Positions 44,901 to 57,109 of a stretch of 64,000 nt of DNA are shown one piece after another. This DNA comes from Anarhynchus alexandrinus (Eukaryota; Chordata; Aves; Charadriiformes; Charadriidae). Location of the stretch: contig VUYV01000062.1 of assembly GCA_008711295.1 (NCBI GenBank), positions 4,170,330 to 4,234,329 of the forward strand, read 5' to 3'. Below the pieces are notes generated by a model, which ran no database searches, was not told where the DNA came from, and saw only the letters and a program-made list of their open reading frames with translations. The position numbers and the translations under genes were made by a program. Position 1 is the stretch's first letter. Each line of letters opens with the position of its first letter.

Positions 44901-46549
44901 ATACAGATGCTAATCGGCCCGCTCAGGTACTTAAAGCTACATATATGCATAAGCGCTTTGCTAGAAAAAAACCTGCAGATATACAGTACTATTTTACAGA
45001 CACTCATAACTTCTTTCATTTAACAGACTTGGAAAGTCTAATTACTTCAGGGCCTGCAGTTTTTAAAGCATAATCTTTTCCCAAATGAGAATTTTGTGGA
45101 TGATTTAATCAGAAATAACTCCACAGTTTCTGAAAATACAGCCGGAAATAAAACACAGTGCTTTTGATATAAAATTGTCCTTGCAAACATCCACGCAACT
45201 CAAAATGCTAACTAGCTGTGAGTAGGCAGCAGGTATTTGCTGTGGATGTAATTCACATTCAGAAACTCTCTGGTGATTTTCTTGAAAACCCGATTTAGAT
45301 TTGACTTCTCTCTGCGTCATCAGAAACCGCTCTACGGATTTCGTATTCCTCTTTTTTGTTTTATGCACTAAATGTGAACGCCGTTCAGCAGAGTAGCACT
45401 GTTACCATACGTTTCTAATTTAACAAGCAGCAAAGCCATACAGGAGGGAAAGAAAAGATTACCTTCAGGGAAGGCGTGAGGGGGAGCTGATTAGACAAGG
45501 ATGCGTCACAGTGGACAACATTCATGAAAACGATGGGCACTACATCTGAGTCAATCCTGTTGTTATACAGTCCGGTGTCTTCCCCTCATTACTCCAAAAA
45601 GCTGTTTGGTCTTTACAACACTAATGTCTCAGTTTAGCCAACGGTCCATAAGTGTGCTTCTTTTAATATCAGATTAGGGAGAAATGTACAACAGCAAAAA
45701 GTAATACAAGTGATATGTTATGTAAACGTGCAACAAAAGGGAGATTGCTTTTTCTCTTGTGATTTCTGATAGTCAACACAAGTTCTCTTTTTCCTGTAAT
45801 CACGAATCTAAAGGCACTGGTTGTGTCAAACAAACTCCCTGCATGTTTTTAGAAATGAGTTTCCCTGAGTCTCACAGCTTGGTGGCAATAGTCAAACATT
45901 TATTCAATTACCGTCAGTATTCCTACAGTAAAATTAGTGTCTTGAAGGAAAACTACTGAACTGAAAAAAAAATTTTAGGTAAAAATTTTCAATTTACAAA
46001 CTGCCCCCACATCTCAGTAGAAATGAGCGTGCGCTATTCCTCGTATTTCCCGTTCTGCAGGAAGGCTCTTGCCGTCAGCCTCCTGAATGGATCGCAATTA
46101 AACCGCAGGCCGATTGAAACACAAAAGACTTTTTGGTAATGAATCTTTCTGGCAAAGAGCATCCTCAACACTTACTTCACAAACAATAGCACTTGTCAAG
46201 AGATGTTGAACAAATTTCAGAACTGGGGTGTTTTGCAGCAATTTGGAATATTTGTTATTTTGCTCTTTGGTGCTCAGTGTCAGCCAGTTCCTTATGTTCC
46301 CAAAACGTACTAATGATCCCTAGGCAAATATACATCGTTAAAAAAAATCACCAGTAAGCCTGGTGATTACACACGGTTTTCCGAGGGAAGTGGTTTGGCC
46401 CATCGCTTTCTGACNCTCCACTTCTGCACGTCCTCTCAGCTGAGTGCTGGGAACTGCATTCAGTTAAGTGGGATAAAAATAACAATAAAAACTCGGTGCC
46501 TATAGCAGCCCTCAAGCTACAGAAGGTGAAAAGAATTACATTCTTAATT
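41921..46549. other. Intergenic sequence, no recognisable gene
   Basis: More than 4.6 kb without a supported feature. Present are an A/C tract near 43139-43165, an A run near 44118-44127, a single N at 46415 without duplicated flanks, and a 9-bp inverted repeat with 5-nt loop at 46346-46368 (AATCACCAG/CTGGTGATT). The longest frame is 101 codons (43482-43787, plus), unassigned. No interspersed repeat recognised. Confidence 0.5.
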
Positions 46550-46960
46550 CACAAGGCTCTTTTTACATATAATCATTCCTTTTAGGTAAAGGTCAAGTTA
46601 CAAGACTTTTTGCATTATGCATAGTGAATTCCATTTTGCCTTATTATTCAGCAGTATAAAATCTATGATGTCAGATTTCATGACAGTTAAACCTGAGTTT
46701 GTTCTGTTTCAGAATGACATCTGGGTACAGAGAATAACAAAGCTTCTATATTAAAATGACCCTATATTTTTAGGCCGGCTCCTATTAAAGACATCAGACC
46801 AAGAGATACTTGAACAGATGTTCAGAAAAATATTTCACTTTTCAAGTGCTGACAAACTAGAATGGGAGTAGAGTTGCATAATGGGAAATGAATCATTACA
46901 GTCAATCATGAAAAATATTCAATTGTTTAGAATCAAAGTGTTTGGAAAATAATCTTTTCT
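46550..46960. promoter_or_regulatory. Strong candidate regulatory element
   Basis: AGGTCA at 46590-46595 (context AAAGGTCAAG) is a nuclear-receptor half-site. TTTTTGCATTATGCATAG follows from about 46608. Later text has ATGACAGTTAAACC (TALE-like), AATCATTACAGTCAATCATG and AATATTCAATTG. It is over 400 bases without a frame or repeat. Confidence 0.42.
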
Positions 46961-47859
46961 TTCTGTACTGTTGCACGGCATTTGATATTTAAAAGCAAAT
47001 GACCTAAGAAACATATTCAATGCTGCTGCTTAATCCATTTATGAGGAAAAAACCAGGTTCTTCAAGGAAATAAATGTATAAAAGTGACTTTTATTTGTTA
47101 ATGCGTGTAACAGATAATGATTTTTAGCTGACAGTATGATTATTTATTACGACAAAGCAACATCTTTAGTGAAAATTGAGTAGTCTTAAGGTGTTCTGTA
47201 CTGCTCATTCATGCAAAGAATTCTTGTCAAATATTTTAATGAGAAGAAAAGTATGGCAGTCAAGATTAAAAGTCAAGGTGACCTTTAACTGTGGAAAACA
47301 GTATCTACATATCACCTTACATTTTTTTTTAAGGTCATCACTTCTCTCTTGAAGAGTCATTCTATAAAAGGAAGTAGGCAGTGCATCGAGAGCGCTAACC
47401 ATAAAAACTGTCCTTAGTTCAAAATTAAGCTCTGCATTACACCTATTTTAAATCACATATGCCCTTTGGTATAAAATCCGAACACTTGCTGTGGTGTCTT
47501 CAGCAAAACGAGTAAAGAAATCACACGTTACAGAAACAAGGGAGGTACAACTGTCATACAGCCTTCGGTAAAGAACCAGCACAACATCTTAGGAATTGTC
47601 ACTTTTCTTCACAAAGAACAGTCTCGTCTCTGACCTGGCCTTGGCCAGGGTGTGCTGAGTCAGCTGAAAAACCGCTCTGATGGGCACCTGGTTGCCCATT
47701 GTTCTCTAGAGTCTTTTGGGGAAACCAAGGATGATCCCACAGCACAGCAGTGACCTGTTTTCTACTGTCATCCTTCAAGCTGCCCAGGCTCGTTGAGCAG
47801 ATACCCAGCTCGTGCCCTATTATGCAGAGGTTCTGCTGCACAAACAAAATCCTCCATGG
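46961..47859. other. Intergenic sequence
   Basis: A+T-rich with a T run near 47322-47330. Frames of 65 and 82 codons are unassigned. Nothing else seen. Confidence 0.55.
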
Positions 47860-47912
47860 CCAATGTGACCTTAGACAAGTACCAGGAGACCAATGTGACC
47901 TTACCAGGAGAG
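47860..47912. repeat. Imperfect tandem duplication
   Basis: CCAATGTGACCTTA..ACCAGGAGA occurs twice in succession. The first copy carries an extra GACAAGT-type insertion, and the second goes straight from CCTTA to CCAGGAGA. It is a small local duplication with an 8-base difference between copies, and has no N between them. Confidence 0.8.
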
Positions 47913-48589
47913 TTTGGAAAGATTGTTCTGGTTACCGCAGATGACATACAAACAAATCATCAAATGCTGGGGGTTCACGATATGGTTTCTAGTCTACTCA
48001 AAGTAGTGGTGGCCAAAGGGTGACCATCTGTACTTCGCACCCCTCTGCCAGAAACCCCCCAAAACGCCTCTGACTGGCCCAGCTCCCAGGCAGAACCCCA
48101 GACCTGAACTTACACCTGCGTTGTTTCTTCCAGCTATCTTACCGCTTCCTTTTTCCTCTCTACATCTGGAAGGAAAGGCAAACCTGGAAGTAGGGGAAAG
48201 CCACCTGCAGTTCAGTTCCTAGAAAGCCTTAGCCGTGTTAAAAAGAAATTCATTCTTTTCCTCCCAATGTGAGTAGAAAAAGAGGCATCACGCCACAAGG
48301 GCGGATTAAGAGAGACCTCGAGGCTGGTCCTAAATATCCATGTGAATCTACTCTCTAATTTACGTACTTAGTCTCCAGACATATTCATTCATCTCTGATC
48401 TTGACTCGCTTTCCCGCACTGGAAGCAGTTCAGGTATAACATGACACGAGAGCAGCGACAAGGCTTACAGATTAGCCTTGGTTTGGGTCCAGCCAGCTTG
48501 GCACGAGCTGCCCGTGAGCACAGGCAGAAAAATTAATGTTTACTTGCATCTGTCCACAAAGAAACATTCTCCGTGATATATACTAAGAG
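47913..48589. other. Intergenic sequence
   Basis: Mixed composition with frames of up to 76 codons, unassigned. No repeat or motif cluster. Confidence 0.55.
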
Positions 48590-48905
48590 GAGTACTCACA
48601 GAGTATTCATTAATCCTCTTTATCGCTACCAAACATAGTATCAAACACATACAAAAATGTGGTTCCTAATTGCTACTATGGAGACAAAGGAGCAGAGGAA
48701 CGGGAGATGAATAAAGCACTAGGTGTCACTTCTTCTGTAAAATTATATGTGAAATAATTTAATTAATGGGCGATATCATTTATACAAGGTTCTAAGTGAA
48801 TCCTAAATAATTATAACACCCAAAGAGAGTAAATCAGATTTAAAAATTTCTTAAGAAAAATGTTGTGGATAAACTTGCTAAAACATGCAATAATGGAATG
48901 AATTT
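48590..48905. promoter_or_regulatory. Candidate regulatory element
   Basis: AGGTGTCACT at 48721-48730 resembles a T-box half-site, and TTTAATTAAT at 48758-48767 is a homeodomain dimer-type word. CCTAATTGCTAC and TAAATAATTATAAC words flank them. No frame or repeat. Confidence 0.36.
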
Positions 48906-51900
48906 ATTAAAATATGACAATGCCAGCACTGCTTCAAATCAGAGCCTGAACTCGCTTCAGCTATGGATTTAATAGGATTGCTGTTCTTCCCAACTAAGAG
49001 TATCTGTTTCTTCTGGAGCCGTGTTTACTGCATATCATGAATGAAATTACTCTGACAATCCACATATTTTTTGAAAAAATATTAGACTCTGATGAAATTA
49101 AGTTAGTAACAATGCCTTGTACTTTAATTATTTCATGTATGTGACATACATACAGTTCAAAGTAAGCTCTCACGCTTTGGGCAAGTGAACTTTGTGTTTT
49201 TCAGGAACCTCCACAGAGTTTTATGAAACTTAGATTTGAAAACATTATGGTACTTTAATTTAAAAAATATTTTTACACTTATTGGTTGGCTGCTAGTGTC
49301 TGAAAAGTGGATTACATTACAACTGCTGATGCTAAGCACTTTCTCTGTTTAACACACAACTATATTTAACACACTAGTTCGCTATTTTGGCTTTATTGAA
49401 ATGTCCACAAAATTCCTTTTTTAGCCACTGAGGAGACTTGGCACCAGTTATAAAAGAGTTATTGATCCACTACTAACTGGAGCACATTACAAATAGCCAA
49501 GTGCCAAACAGTTCCTTTGCACCAGATTGTGATTTACAAGTAAGGAAAGGAAACTGGATTACTAATTACGTACAAAACTCTAAGCTTTAAAAAGCTGTGT
49601 ATTTATAATTAAGGTCTCACAAAATAAATAGTCTGTGTCTAATCGAGACAGGTATTTATACCAAAATCTTCTAACATAGGTACATACGTACCATTTTCTT
49701 TAACAGAATGCTGAGCTCAGCTTTACTGAAAATTCTTTTATTGGAAAGTGTTGCCAGTCTCAAAAAAAAAAGGGGGGGAGGGAGGGGCGAAGAAACAAGC
49801 AATTTTTAAATTTAAGTACTTAGAAAAAATTTAATTCATTACCATCTTATGCTGTATAGTTTTGATTGAAAAAAATGTGTAAAAACTTTAGAAAAATTTT
49901 CTGTTCTGATTTTGTTTTGGATTTTTCCATATTTCCTTGCATCTAGGACAAGTGCTTCTGGGACATACAACAGCACTATGTCACTGCAGTATAATTCTAA
50001 GGGATCGTCTTAACCCTATTATCTTTTGAACAGATTGCTTGGGATAGGTCACAACACAAAGCAAAACATTTGAACTACGGAAGTGAAGCAGCACTGGTCC
50101 AAGGATCTGCGAGACACATGATGCAACCCTTAAACCTAATAAAGGCCACCTGCATCAAACGAAATCAGCCTGGATAATCCAGCAGTCCTGGAGCTGAGAT
50201 GATGACACCTATCAGCCAAGGCTACACACTAACAGTCACCCTGACCATGAACGACCACTGAAACAACCAAAGTTCCTAGAGTTTATTCTGATAATTTATA
50301 AGGGATCTACCACGGCATTAGGTGGTTAGAAGGACGTGAATGACAGCAGCAAGCTTTTCCAGAAACACCTACTGACACTTTGGATCCAGTTTCAAAGTCA
50401 CCATACAAAGATGTTGTCCATCACCAGCTCACAAGATGTCAGAAGCTAAACCAGCCAGTGGGTTACAAGGAAAAGGATACAAAAAGCCCAAAGGAAGAAG
50501 AAAGTCATATTCAAAATAGCAGGGGAAAATCATAGCCATTCATTTATAAACTTAATTTTTAATTTTTTTTAATGTGATAAAAAGAAGTTCTTCTGGTGGT
50601 AGATACATCCTGCATATATTCAAAAGCCAATGTAAAAGTTCTAGAAGCAATAAGTCATTCCAAGAAGTTCATTAACAACGTAGGGGTGCGTCTCTTGGAG
50701 GTCCAGCTCCACAAGAGACATGTCAACAGCCAAGTAATGCACAGCCTTATTTCAGCCTCTAGGTACACCAAGTAGGTAGAAAATAGAAAACAAAAAGAGG
50801 ATGTGTAATTTAATATGTATGGCTACTTGAAATACACCAATTATGTTAAATACGTTTATAACTAGGCATACTTCTGCATTTGGGGTCTATTAAAAACCTT
50901 ATTAAGAGCAAAGGACACAAGAAACAGTCTGTTTGATCTGTTTTGAAGCTATGGTAATAGGAAACAAGTTTTCCTGCGACGTCTCTCAGGACCATCAGAT
51001 AGTCCTTCTTTTACAGGAATAAATACGCAGCCATATTTGAAACCATTAACCTAATGCTCGCAAAGAAATCTCCCTTGTAGACACGGTTGTTTATTAAGAC
51101 TAACCCCAGTTCATTTTCCAGTCATATTTCAGAGATAAGCAAAAATTATAGAAATAAAAGTGTCTAGCAGGTAGTTTCATTTGCCTCTTTTATTACAAAT
51201 CCATATTCAGATATGTTAATATAAAGATGTACAATATTACATAAAGGGCACAAAACCTGACATGGTGACACTGGTGGCGGAACGGTTCGTTTATTGTAGC
51301 GGCTCTTATTCAGCTATTTTCTAGTGCTCTCATCAGTCTTTTGTGTGAAAGTCTTTGGTGAGAGTCAAGTCTGAACTGATAAGGCCTTGGAGACATAATC
51401 ACTGGCCCTCATTTTCCATTGACAGCCCCACACAGCCAATTCACAAACATTTTCATATTAATATTGAGCAATTTCCCTACATTCTAATCCATCAAAGTAG
51501 GCTATTAATCCTTCCCCCGCGCTCTTCTCTATTCAAATGCTAACAATTTTCTTCTCACAAGCTAAAACATTTGTCCTACAGCCCCTCACACAAAGACACT
51601 GTATTGTCAGCAGTGATTGATCAGAGTATTAATATGAGGGATGCAATGTACGTTGTATCAATGATACCGCACGCATGGGGAGGAAAAGGTCTTTTTTAAA
51701 GGATAAACCAAATGCAAAATATAATAATTTCTCACAGAGCACTTTCAAGTGTTTTGCCTGGTGTATTTTATGGAAATTTATGAGGATTTTCAGAGGTGTA
51801 ATATGCTTTTGAGTTTGGAATGCAGAATAAATGGCAGGCATGCCCTGTGTGCCGGGACGCGGCGGGGAGCAGCCCGCAGCTGGGGCTGGCATGGGGGCTC

Positions 51901-51959
51901 CTAGAAGCAGAAGACCTACCAAAAGCCACTTGTTCCCTAGTGCCACTTTTTATACAAAT
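48906..51959. other. Intergenic sequence, mostly A+T-rich
   Basis: Three kilobases with no supported gene. Contains A10 followed by a G-rich tract (GGGGGGGAGGGAGGGG) at about 49762-49787. The stretch 50.04-50.54 kb is less A+T-rich and of uncertain origin. A 62-codon plus frame at 51355-51543 and a 105-codon minus frame at 51629-51946 are unassigned. No CR1 or LTR signature recognised. Confidence 0.5.
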
Positions 51960-51965
51960 GAAAGG

Positions 51966-52030
51966 AAAACAAACACACACCCAAAAAAACAAACAAACCC
52001 ACAAACCAGAAAACCAACCAAACGAAAAAT
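51966..52030. repeat. A/C-only low-complexity tract
   Basis: Apart from two G's, the tract contains only A and C, with CAAAC, CACAC and CCAA units. It has the same class as the tracts near 13.64 and 33.37 kb and the opposite orientation to 4.98-5.07 kb. Confidence 0.85.
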
Positions 52031-52099
52031 CAGGTGAAAATAACTCCTCAAGGAGGCAAACGTCTCCTCTCCTGGGCTGGAAACATTGAAGAAGGCCAG

Positions 52100-52640
52100 A
52101 AAGGACCTCCACCCCTTGGCCAGTGGGTCCCTCGCTATGGGGCCTCCCGGCAATTCCCAACATCCTCATGGATGGCCAAAGCTCTCTGCAGGGCCTGGGG
52201 CGGGCAGGGCCACCCAGCCCCTACCCGGCTCAGCCTGTGGGCCCTCAAACACCACAGCACCCCAAAGGTGGTGGTGAAGGGAAAGAGCACCTGAGGGGTC
52301 AATTTCTTGCAGCCGCGTTTCAAAAGAGTTAAAAAGGTTATTTATTGAAAGAAGGACGTGCAACCTTAACATGCGTAACTTCACTAAACCAGCAGCTTCT
52401 GCTCCCGCTGCAGAGGATGGGAACAGAGAGGGGCAGCAGAAGGGGGATGGTCTGTAGGAGACATGATTGTCCCAAGGCGGATATGCTGTCTGCAACCAGA
52501 GCGGAGCCCAGGGCACCGGGAGGCGGGCAGGAGGGAGGGAGGCTGTGGATGCACAGAGCTTTTAGAGAGCTGATACACCCTGGCACAAATTAGAGCGATT
52601 TCAGGGACGCTGTAATTTACAGCGGGGTGCGGTGGTTCTT
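52100..52640. other. GC-rich patch with few CpGs
   Basis: GC-rich but not strongly CpG-enriched. It opens overlapping frames of up to 116 codons on both strands (for example minus 52166-52516), none with a known domain. They shadow one another and I call none. Confidence 0.45.
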
Positions 52641-52677
52641 GGCACAGAGCTCAGCTCTTTGCACTCAGAGCATCCTT

Positions 52678-52782
52678 CGCCACCTCCACACAGGTCCTCC
52701 TCCTCCTCCTCGTAGGGTGCGGGCNCCGCCACCTGCACACAGGTCCTTCTCCTCCTCCTCCTCCTCCTCGTAGGGTGCGGGC
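52678..52782. repeat. Duplicated CCT-repeat segment around a single N
   Basis: Copy 1 (52678-52724) and copy 2 (52727-52782) share CGCCACCT-CACACAGGTCC, a CCT/TCC triplet array and CGTAGGGTGCGGGC. Copy 2 has about three more triplets and two substitutions. A single N at 52725 separates them, as at 30702. Either two alleles of a variable triplet repeat were joined, or it is a real tandem duplication. Confidence 0.8.
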
Positions 52783-53799
52783 AGAGGGAGAGATGGTGCC
52801 AGGCGCTGCCAGAGGGTCAGAGCCACCAAGTTCGGCCCCAAGTCTGCCCCAGGAGCGCTTTGCTGGAGCCTCACGAAGCAGTTTAACAGAGCGTGCAGCT
52901 GATGACTGAGAAACCCAGACCTCCTCAAACATCCAGCACCCGTTCACCCATAAAAAGGAGCTACTTGCTCATTTCCAGTAGCACACGCTATAGGGGGTGG
53001 GTGGGTGCGCACGTGTGCGTATGGTTAAATAACCCTAAAATAAGATAAACAAACACAATTCCTAAATAAGCTGAAAAATTCAGCACAACCACATTTCAAC
53101 GCAAGGATGTTCGAGTCTGGAAAGGCTGGAGGCTTAACAGAGGCACTATATTTAAACATGTGCAGACGACATCTAAGTACCTAGTGATTATCACAAATCA
53201 TAAACTGTATTTTTCATATAAATATTCTATTAAAAGATAATTTTAATTTCCTCTTCTTACTCTTTCCTCTTCCGAAGAAACAGTACAAGACTAAAATTAG
53301 CAGAGGAGTGAATTCAGCCCAGTGGTACAGTCTCCTACCCTGGGACGGCAGAGCCTCGGGGCCACAGGCAACTACGTCACTGGATTTAACGCACATCTCA
53401 AAGGAAACCATTCCAGCTCGAACGCCCTCTGCCATCACATCAGCACCCACGACTGAGCACCTGTGTGCCTCCTGCGGACCAGGGCGATGGTAGGAGGGGT
53501 CCCTGGTGGTTGTTACGACAATGACGGATCGATTGAAAATAGTGATTTGCTCAGGAAACTACATAGAAAAGACAGAAAAACAGCCAAACCAAAACATCTT
53601 GAACAATAACTTTTTTTTTTCCCTCAGTATCTAAACTGTGCTGGACCCAGAGAGGCCTGAACGTTACTGCTGCTCCCCAGGACGAACGTGCTCTGTGCGG
53701 AGAGGACCCCGTGACAAGAACCATTTTTAAAACCTCTGTGTTTTTGAAGAGCCCGAGTTTCTACGCCACAACATCCTGTTTCAACACCACTTACCTTTG
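52783..53799. other. Intergenic sequence
   Basis: Frames up to 78 codons, unassigned. A poly(T) run near 53611-53620. No recognisable gene or interspersed repeat. Confidence 0.55.
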
Positions 53800-53925
53800 G
53801 TACATTATATCTTTACAATGAGTAATTAAAAATATTTGTACTTTAAAGCCACTTAGGAGCTCTTCCAATTACTTACATTAGCATTCTGGCAAACAGTCAA
53901 GCCTTTTTAACGTTGAGTCAGACTC
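53800..53925. promoter_or_regulatory. Short candidate homeodomain-rich block
   Basis: TAATTAAA at 53823-53830 and CCAATTACTTACATTAGC near 53865-53882 lie within 60 bases, in frame-free unique sequence. Confidence 0.3.
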
Positions 53926-54419
53926 CTGAACCCACATCAAAAAACTGCCCAAACAGCAATTTTGCTTTTCTCTTCTTGCAGACAACTAGAAGGGATACCA
54001 CAAGCTCGGCTGCTGTAGGAGGAGCAGGAGACACTCCTGCTGCCTCGCGGGAAATCTTTCCTGGGGGAGACGACATTCAGGGCTAAAACTGCAAAGCACC
54101 CAGTCCCACGTCCCAGCACCTAAAAAAGGTCCTCCAACCCAGGAGACCGGGCAAGAGGCTGAGGAAGGAAGTTGTTCTCATTTATGCCTGAGGCCGTAGA
54201 TCCACAGGATAAGATGTGCAGAGGTGTAACTCCGTTTGGAGAGGCGTCTGTCCGAGAAAGAACCACCAAATTGGCTCCGTGAGCGGAGCCGATGACTCAG
54301 AGCATCAGCGCTGCAGCAGCCGTGAGTCAGTGTCCCACAGAGCTAAGAGGGTGTGTGCTGCACAGGCACTCTTTGGGATGAGTTTTAAAACAACGGCTCC
54401 GGCCACTTCGTGTTGTTGA
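53926..54419. other. Intergenic sequence
   Basis: Mixed composition. Frames of 60-67 codons are unassigned. Confidence 0.55.
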
Positions 54420-54740
54420 ACGTCTCACAGCAATTTTATATAAATAAGGGTGTTAACTCCAGTTGAAATACGGCCAAGGCATCAAGGTTAAGCCTCCACC
54501 GATATAAGTTAAATTGGATAAAGTATTAGTCATTTCCTGTCCCAAGCCGTCATGCGTTGTGATGTACATTATGAAATAGTAATTTTAAACCCAGAAATAG
54601 ATTGGCTGCGGTTTTAATTGAAATAATCTTTATTTTGAAATTAAGCTATTATGTGCCAGAAGAATGATTTGCTTGGTGTTCGCTCATGAGTGTTACGCTG
54701 TTTACAAAATCCCAAGCTGGATACTGTTTGCTATGATTGC
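54420..54740. promoter_or_regulatory. Strong candidate regulatory element
   Basis: An unbroken A+T-rich but non-repetitive block with ATTGGCTG (inverted CCAAT) at 54601, GTTTTAATTGAAATAATC from about 54611, and the forkhead core TGTTTAC at 54699-54705. It has no frame and no repeat signature. Of all blocks in the window it looks most like an ultraconserved-type element by texture, but this is judgement, not measurement. Confidence 0.42.
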
Positions 54741-55809
54741 TCTTGTGCAAAAAAAAAAATAAAAAAAATAATAAAAATCAAGTCGTTAACATATTAAACA
54801 GAAAGAGCAGGGAAAACAGATACCATCTACTGAAGGGTTTCTTTTCAAAACTGAGGCACATGCACAAAAGTCCCCACTGATCTAGCAGCTCAGAAACCTT
54901 AAAATTCTAATCGATTTCACTTAGAGGGCCACATAAAGAACGTGGAAACCTCAACTTAGGGATTAATGTTTGAAAACTTTCACTCTGTGCTTTCCACTGT
55001 CACCTCAAACAGCAGGAGGGTTTTTCCTAACGGCTCTCCCACGTCCATCAGCAGGTCTCCACACCACCCCACCATCTCCACTGAGGGCTCTCCTTCCCTG
55101 GCAAGCCACTGCCCCCAGTTTAGCAAGCTTCAGATGGCACTACAGAGATCTCCTTTAACCAAACTTCCGTCAAACACAGTTTTTCTTATTCTTTGAGGAG
55201 GCAAGATTCTTTCTCAAGACAGAACGGGTTCTATTTTAAAGAGTTTAATGTTTTAAAAATTGTTTCCAGCTACATTGCAAGTGTTCTAAGCCGAAGTGAG
55301 TGGAATTTACAATCATCTCTGGAGAAAGACTGCCATTAGGAATAAAGCATGGGTTTATCCATTTTTCATATGTAAGTCAGATTCACTTTGTCAGTCTCGA
55401 GATTTGACAAAGTATAATTCAGAACAATTCAAGCTCCCCTTCCACTGGACTGAGTAATCAGATTAGACGAGGAAACGTACCAGCGGCTCTTCAGAACTTA
55501 CTGCAGTGCTCCTCAGGAACCTCACAGCATCTACGCCACCTCATTTTCTCCATAATACATGGCTGTCATATATAATTGTGTATACAAGACTCACAATAAC
55601 GTCTCACAAGTTTCCAGGGGTAGAAGCTCGCAGTTTGGAAACAGAAACTCTTGAGTTCTAATCTTGCTAATGTTTACGAAGGCCACGCAGTCGTTGCACA
55701 GGCTACGGAAGAGAAAGGAGCAGCGCGCGGGGCTGCGGCAGCGTCCCAGCACGCAGACAGCCGCGCGTGTCACGTTCCTTGACCCTTCTGTTGGCAGCAT
55801 TGTTCCTCA
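54741..55809. other. Intergenic sequence with A-rich tract
   Basis: A-rich tract with single T interruptions at about 54749-54775. Frames of up to 76 codons (54966-55196, plus) are unassigned. A small CpG-rich patch (GCGCGCGGGGC, CCGCGCGTGTC) lies at about 55720-55770. Confidence 0.5.
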
Positions 55810-55965
55810 AAGACACTGCCTCTAAGGTGATGTCTCAGCATTGCATTCTTAATTAGTTGATTTTTTTGACAGTGGTGCTGCTTCTTAGATATAATAGAGT
55901 AGATGAAAGACCTTTAAAGATACCCAGTATGACACAGTTTAATTTGGCTAAAAGATAAGGTGTTG
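55810..55965. promoter_or_regulatory. Candidate block with TAATTAG and TGACAG sites
   Basis: TTAATTAG at 55849-55856 and TTGACAG (TALE type) at 55866-55872 lie about one and a half helical turns apart, in frame-free sequence. A poly(T) run at about 55969-55983 bounds the block. Confidence 0.33.
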
Positions 55966-57109
55966 TGTTTTTTTTTTTTTTTTAAATGACAACTGTATGA
56001 ATTCATTCGGTAGTAGGGGAGGTAGAATGGCAATTAAAAACAAGTCAGAAAGAAAGCAAAGGTTTATTTTAAAGTTAAATTTCTTAGAAAAATAATAATG
56101 TATTCTTTTCTACACGGATATCACCATAGATTTTTAGCCTAAAAATTAGCATACGGTGAAGACAGAATACAAATGCAATTCATTGGAAAGAAATACTCAT
56201 ACGCTGATATTTGTGTCCGGGTTTTTTGTTTCGGTTTGAATTTCTTCCTATACCTATGTCCAAATGTATTTTTTCATCACACATAAAAATATGATAACCT
56301 TTCTGATAAAAAAAAAAAAGTATTCTGTTATGTGAGTTAATATAATTCTGAGAAGAATGACTTTGACCAATTGGCGTAGTGGCTCACTGCACTAGTGAAC
56401 AAGGTTTGCTGCATCCACTGGTCCAAAGTCTGAATGCTATGCAGGCTGAATAAGGAGATGAATTTAAAGTGTGTAAATGACAAGTTTGAAACTTGACTGG
56501 ATCAGACAAAAGATGCTATATTTAACACTTCATCCTCTAGTTTTTTTTAGAAGACCTTATTTTTAATCAGTTGAACCAAATATTCAGAAGTGGCTCACAA
56601 CTGTCTTTCAGCTGTTCAATTTTTCCTAGGTCTAGAACTGAAAACATTAAAAAGTGGGTGATGATAACTAAGGTAAAAATAAATCTAAGTATATTGTAGG
56701 AAGATTCTGAAATGATCACCAGATGGAAAGAGTGAAAATGAATGGAAAGAGGTTTTGAAGAACAGCATGTGCAAAGACTGGTAATTTACAGTGTAAGTAT
56801 TTTCTAGAAGGCTAATCAAATATTACTCTCTTTATCTTTGACCCTTCTGAAATACTCCGTAGGGCCCGCTCAGTACCGTACCTCAGTCACCTTCCTGCTT
56901 GACTAAGGGGGAGCGTGGCCTTTTTATTTTATTTATATTTTAAAATATGGAAAAGATCACAGCACAATAAAGCAATCAACCAGTTGCCTGTGTGCTCCAG
57001 TAACTGGAAAGGATAGAAAGTCAGTGAGTAGATAATTATTCAAGGTCAAACCTTTCTAGTGTGGTGCCAGAAAAAAAGCAAACAGTGAGGGTTAGCCAAT
57101 ACTTCACAA
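55966..57109. other. A+T-rich intergenic sequence
   Basis: Poly(T) at its left end and an A run near 56309-56320. No frame above 60 codons. No recognised repeat family. Confidence 0.55.

Noticed and set aside
47862..47880. TGTGACCTTAGACAAGT considered as a MIR SINE core.
   Set aside because: Only about 15 bases resemble the core and the flanks do not continue the consensus.
49762..49787. G-rich tract considered as a G-quadruplex.
   Set aside because: Only part of it has spaced G runs (GGGGGGG, GGG, GGGG) and it directly follows an A run. It reads as low-complexity slippage, and three runs plus a long one give only weak potential.
50036..50540. Less A+T-rich 500-base stretch considered as an LTR.
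   Set aside because: No TG..CA termini with target duplication, no primer-binding site and no second copy in the window.
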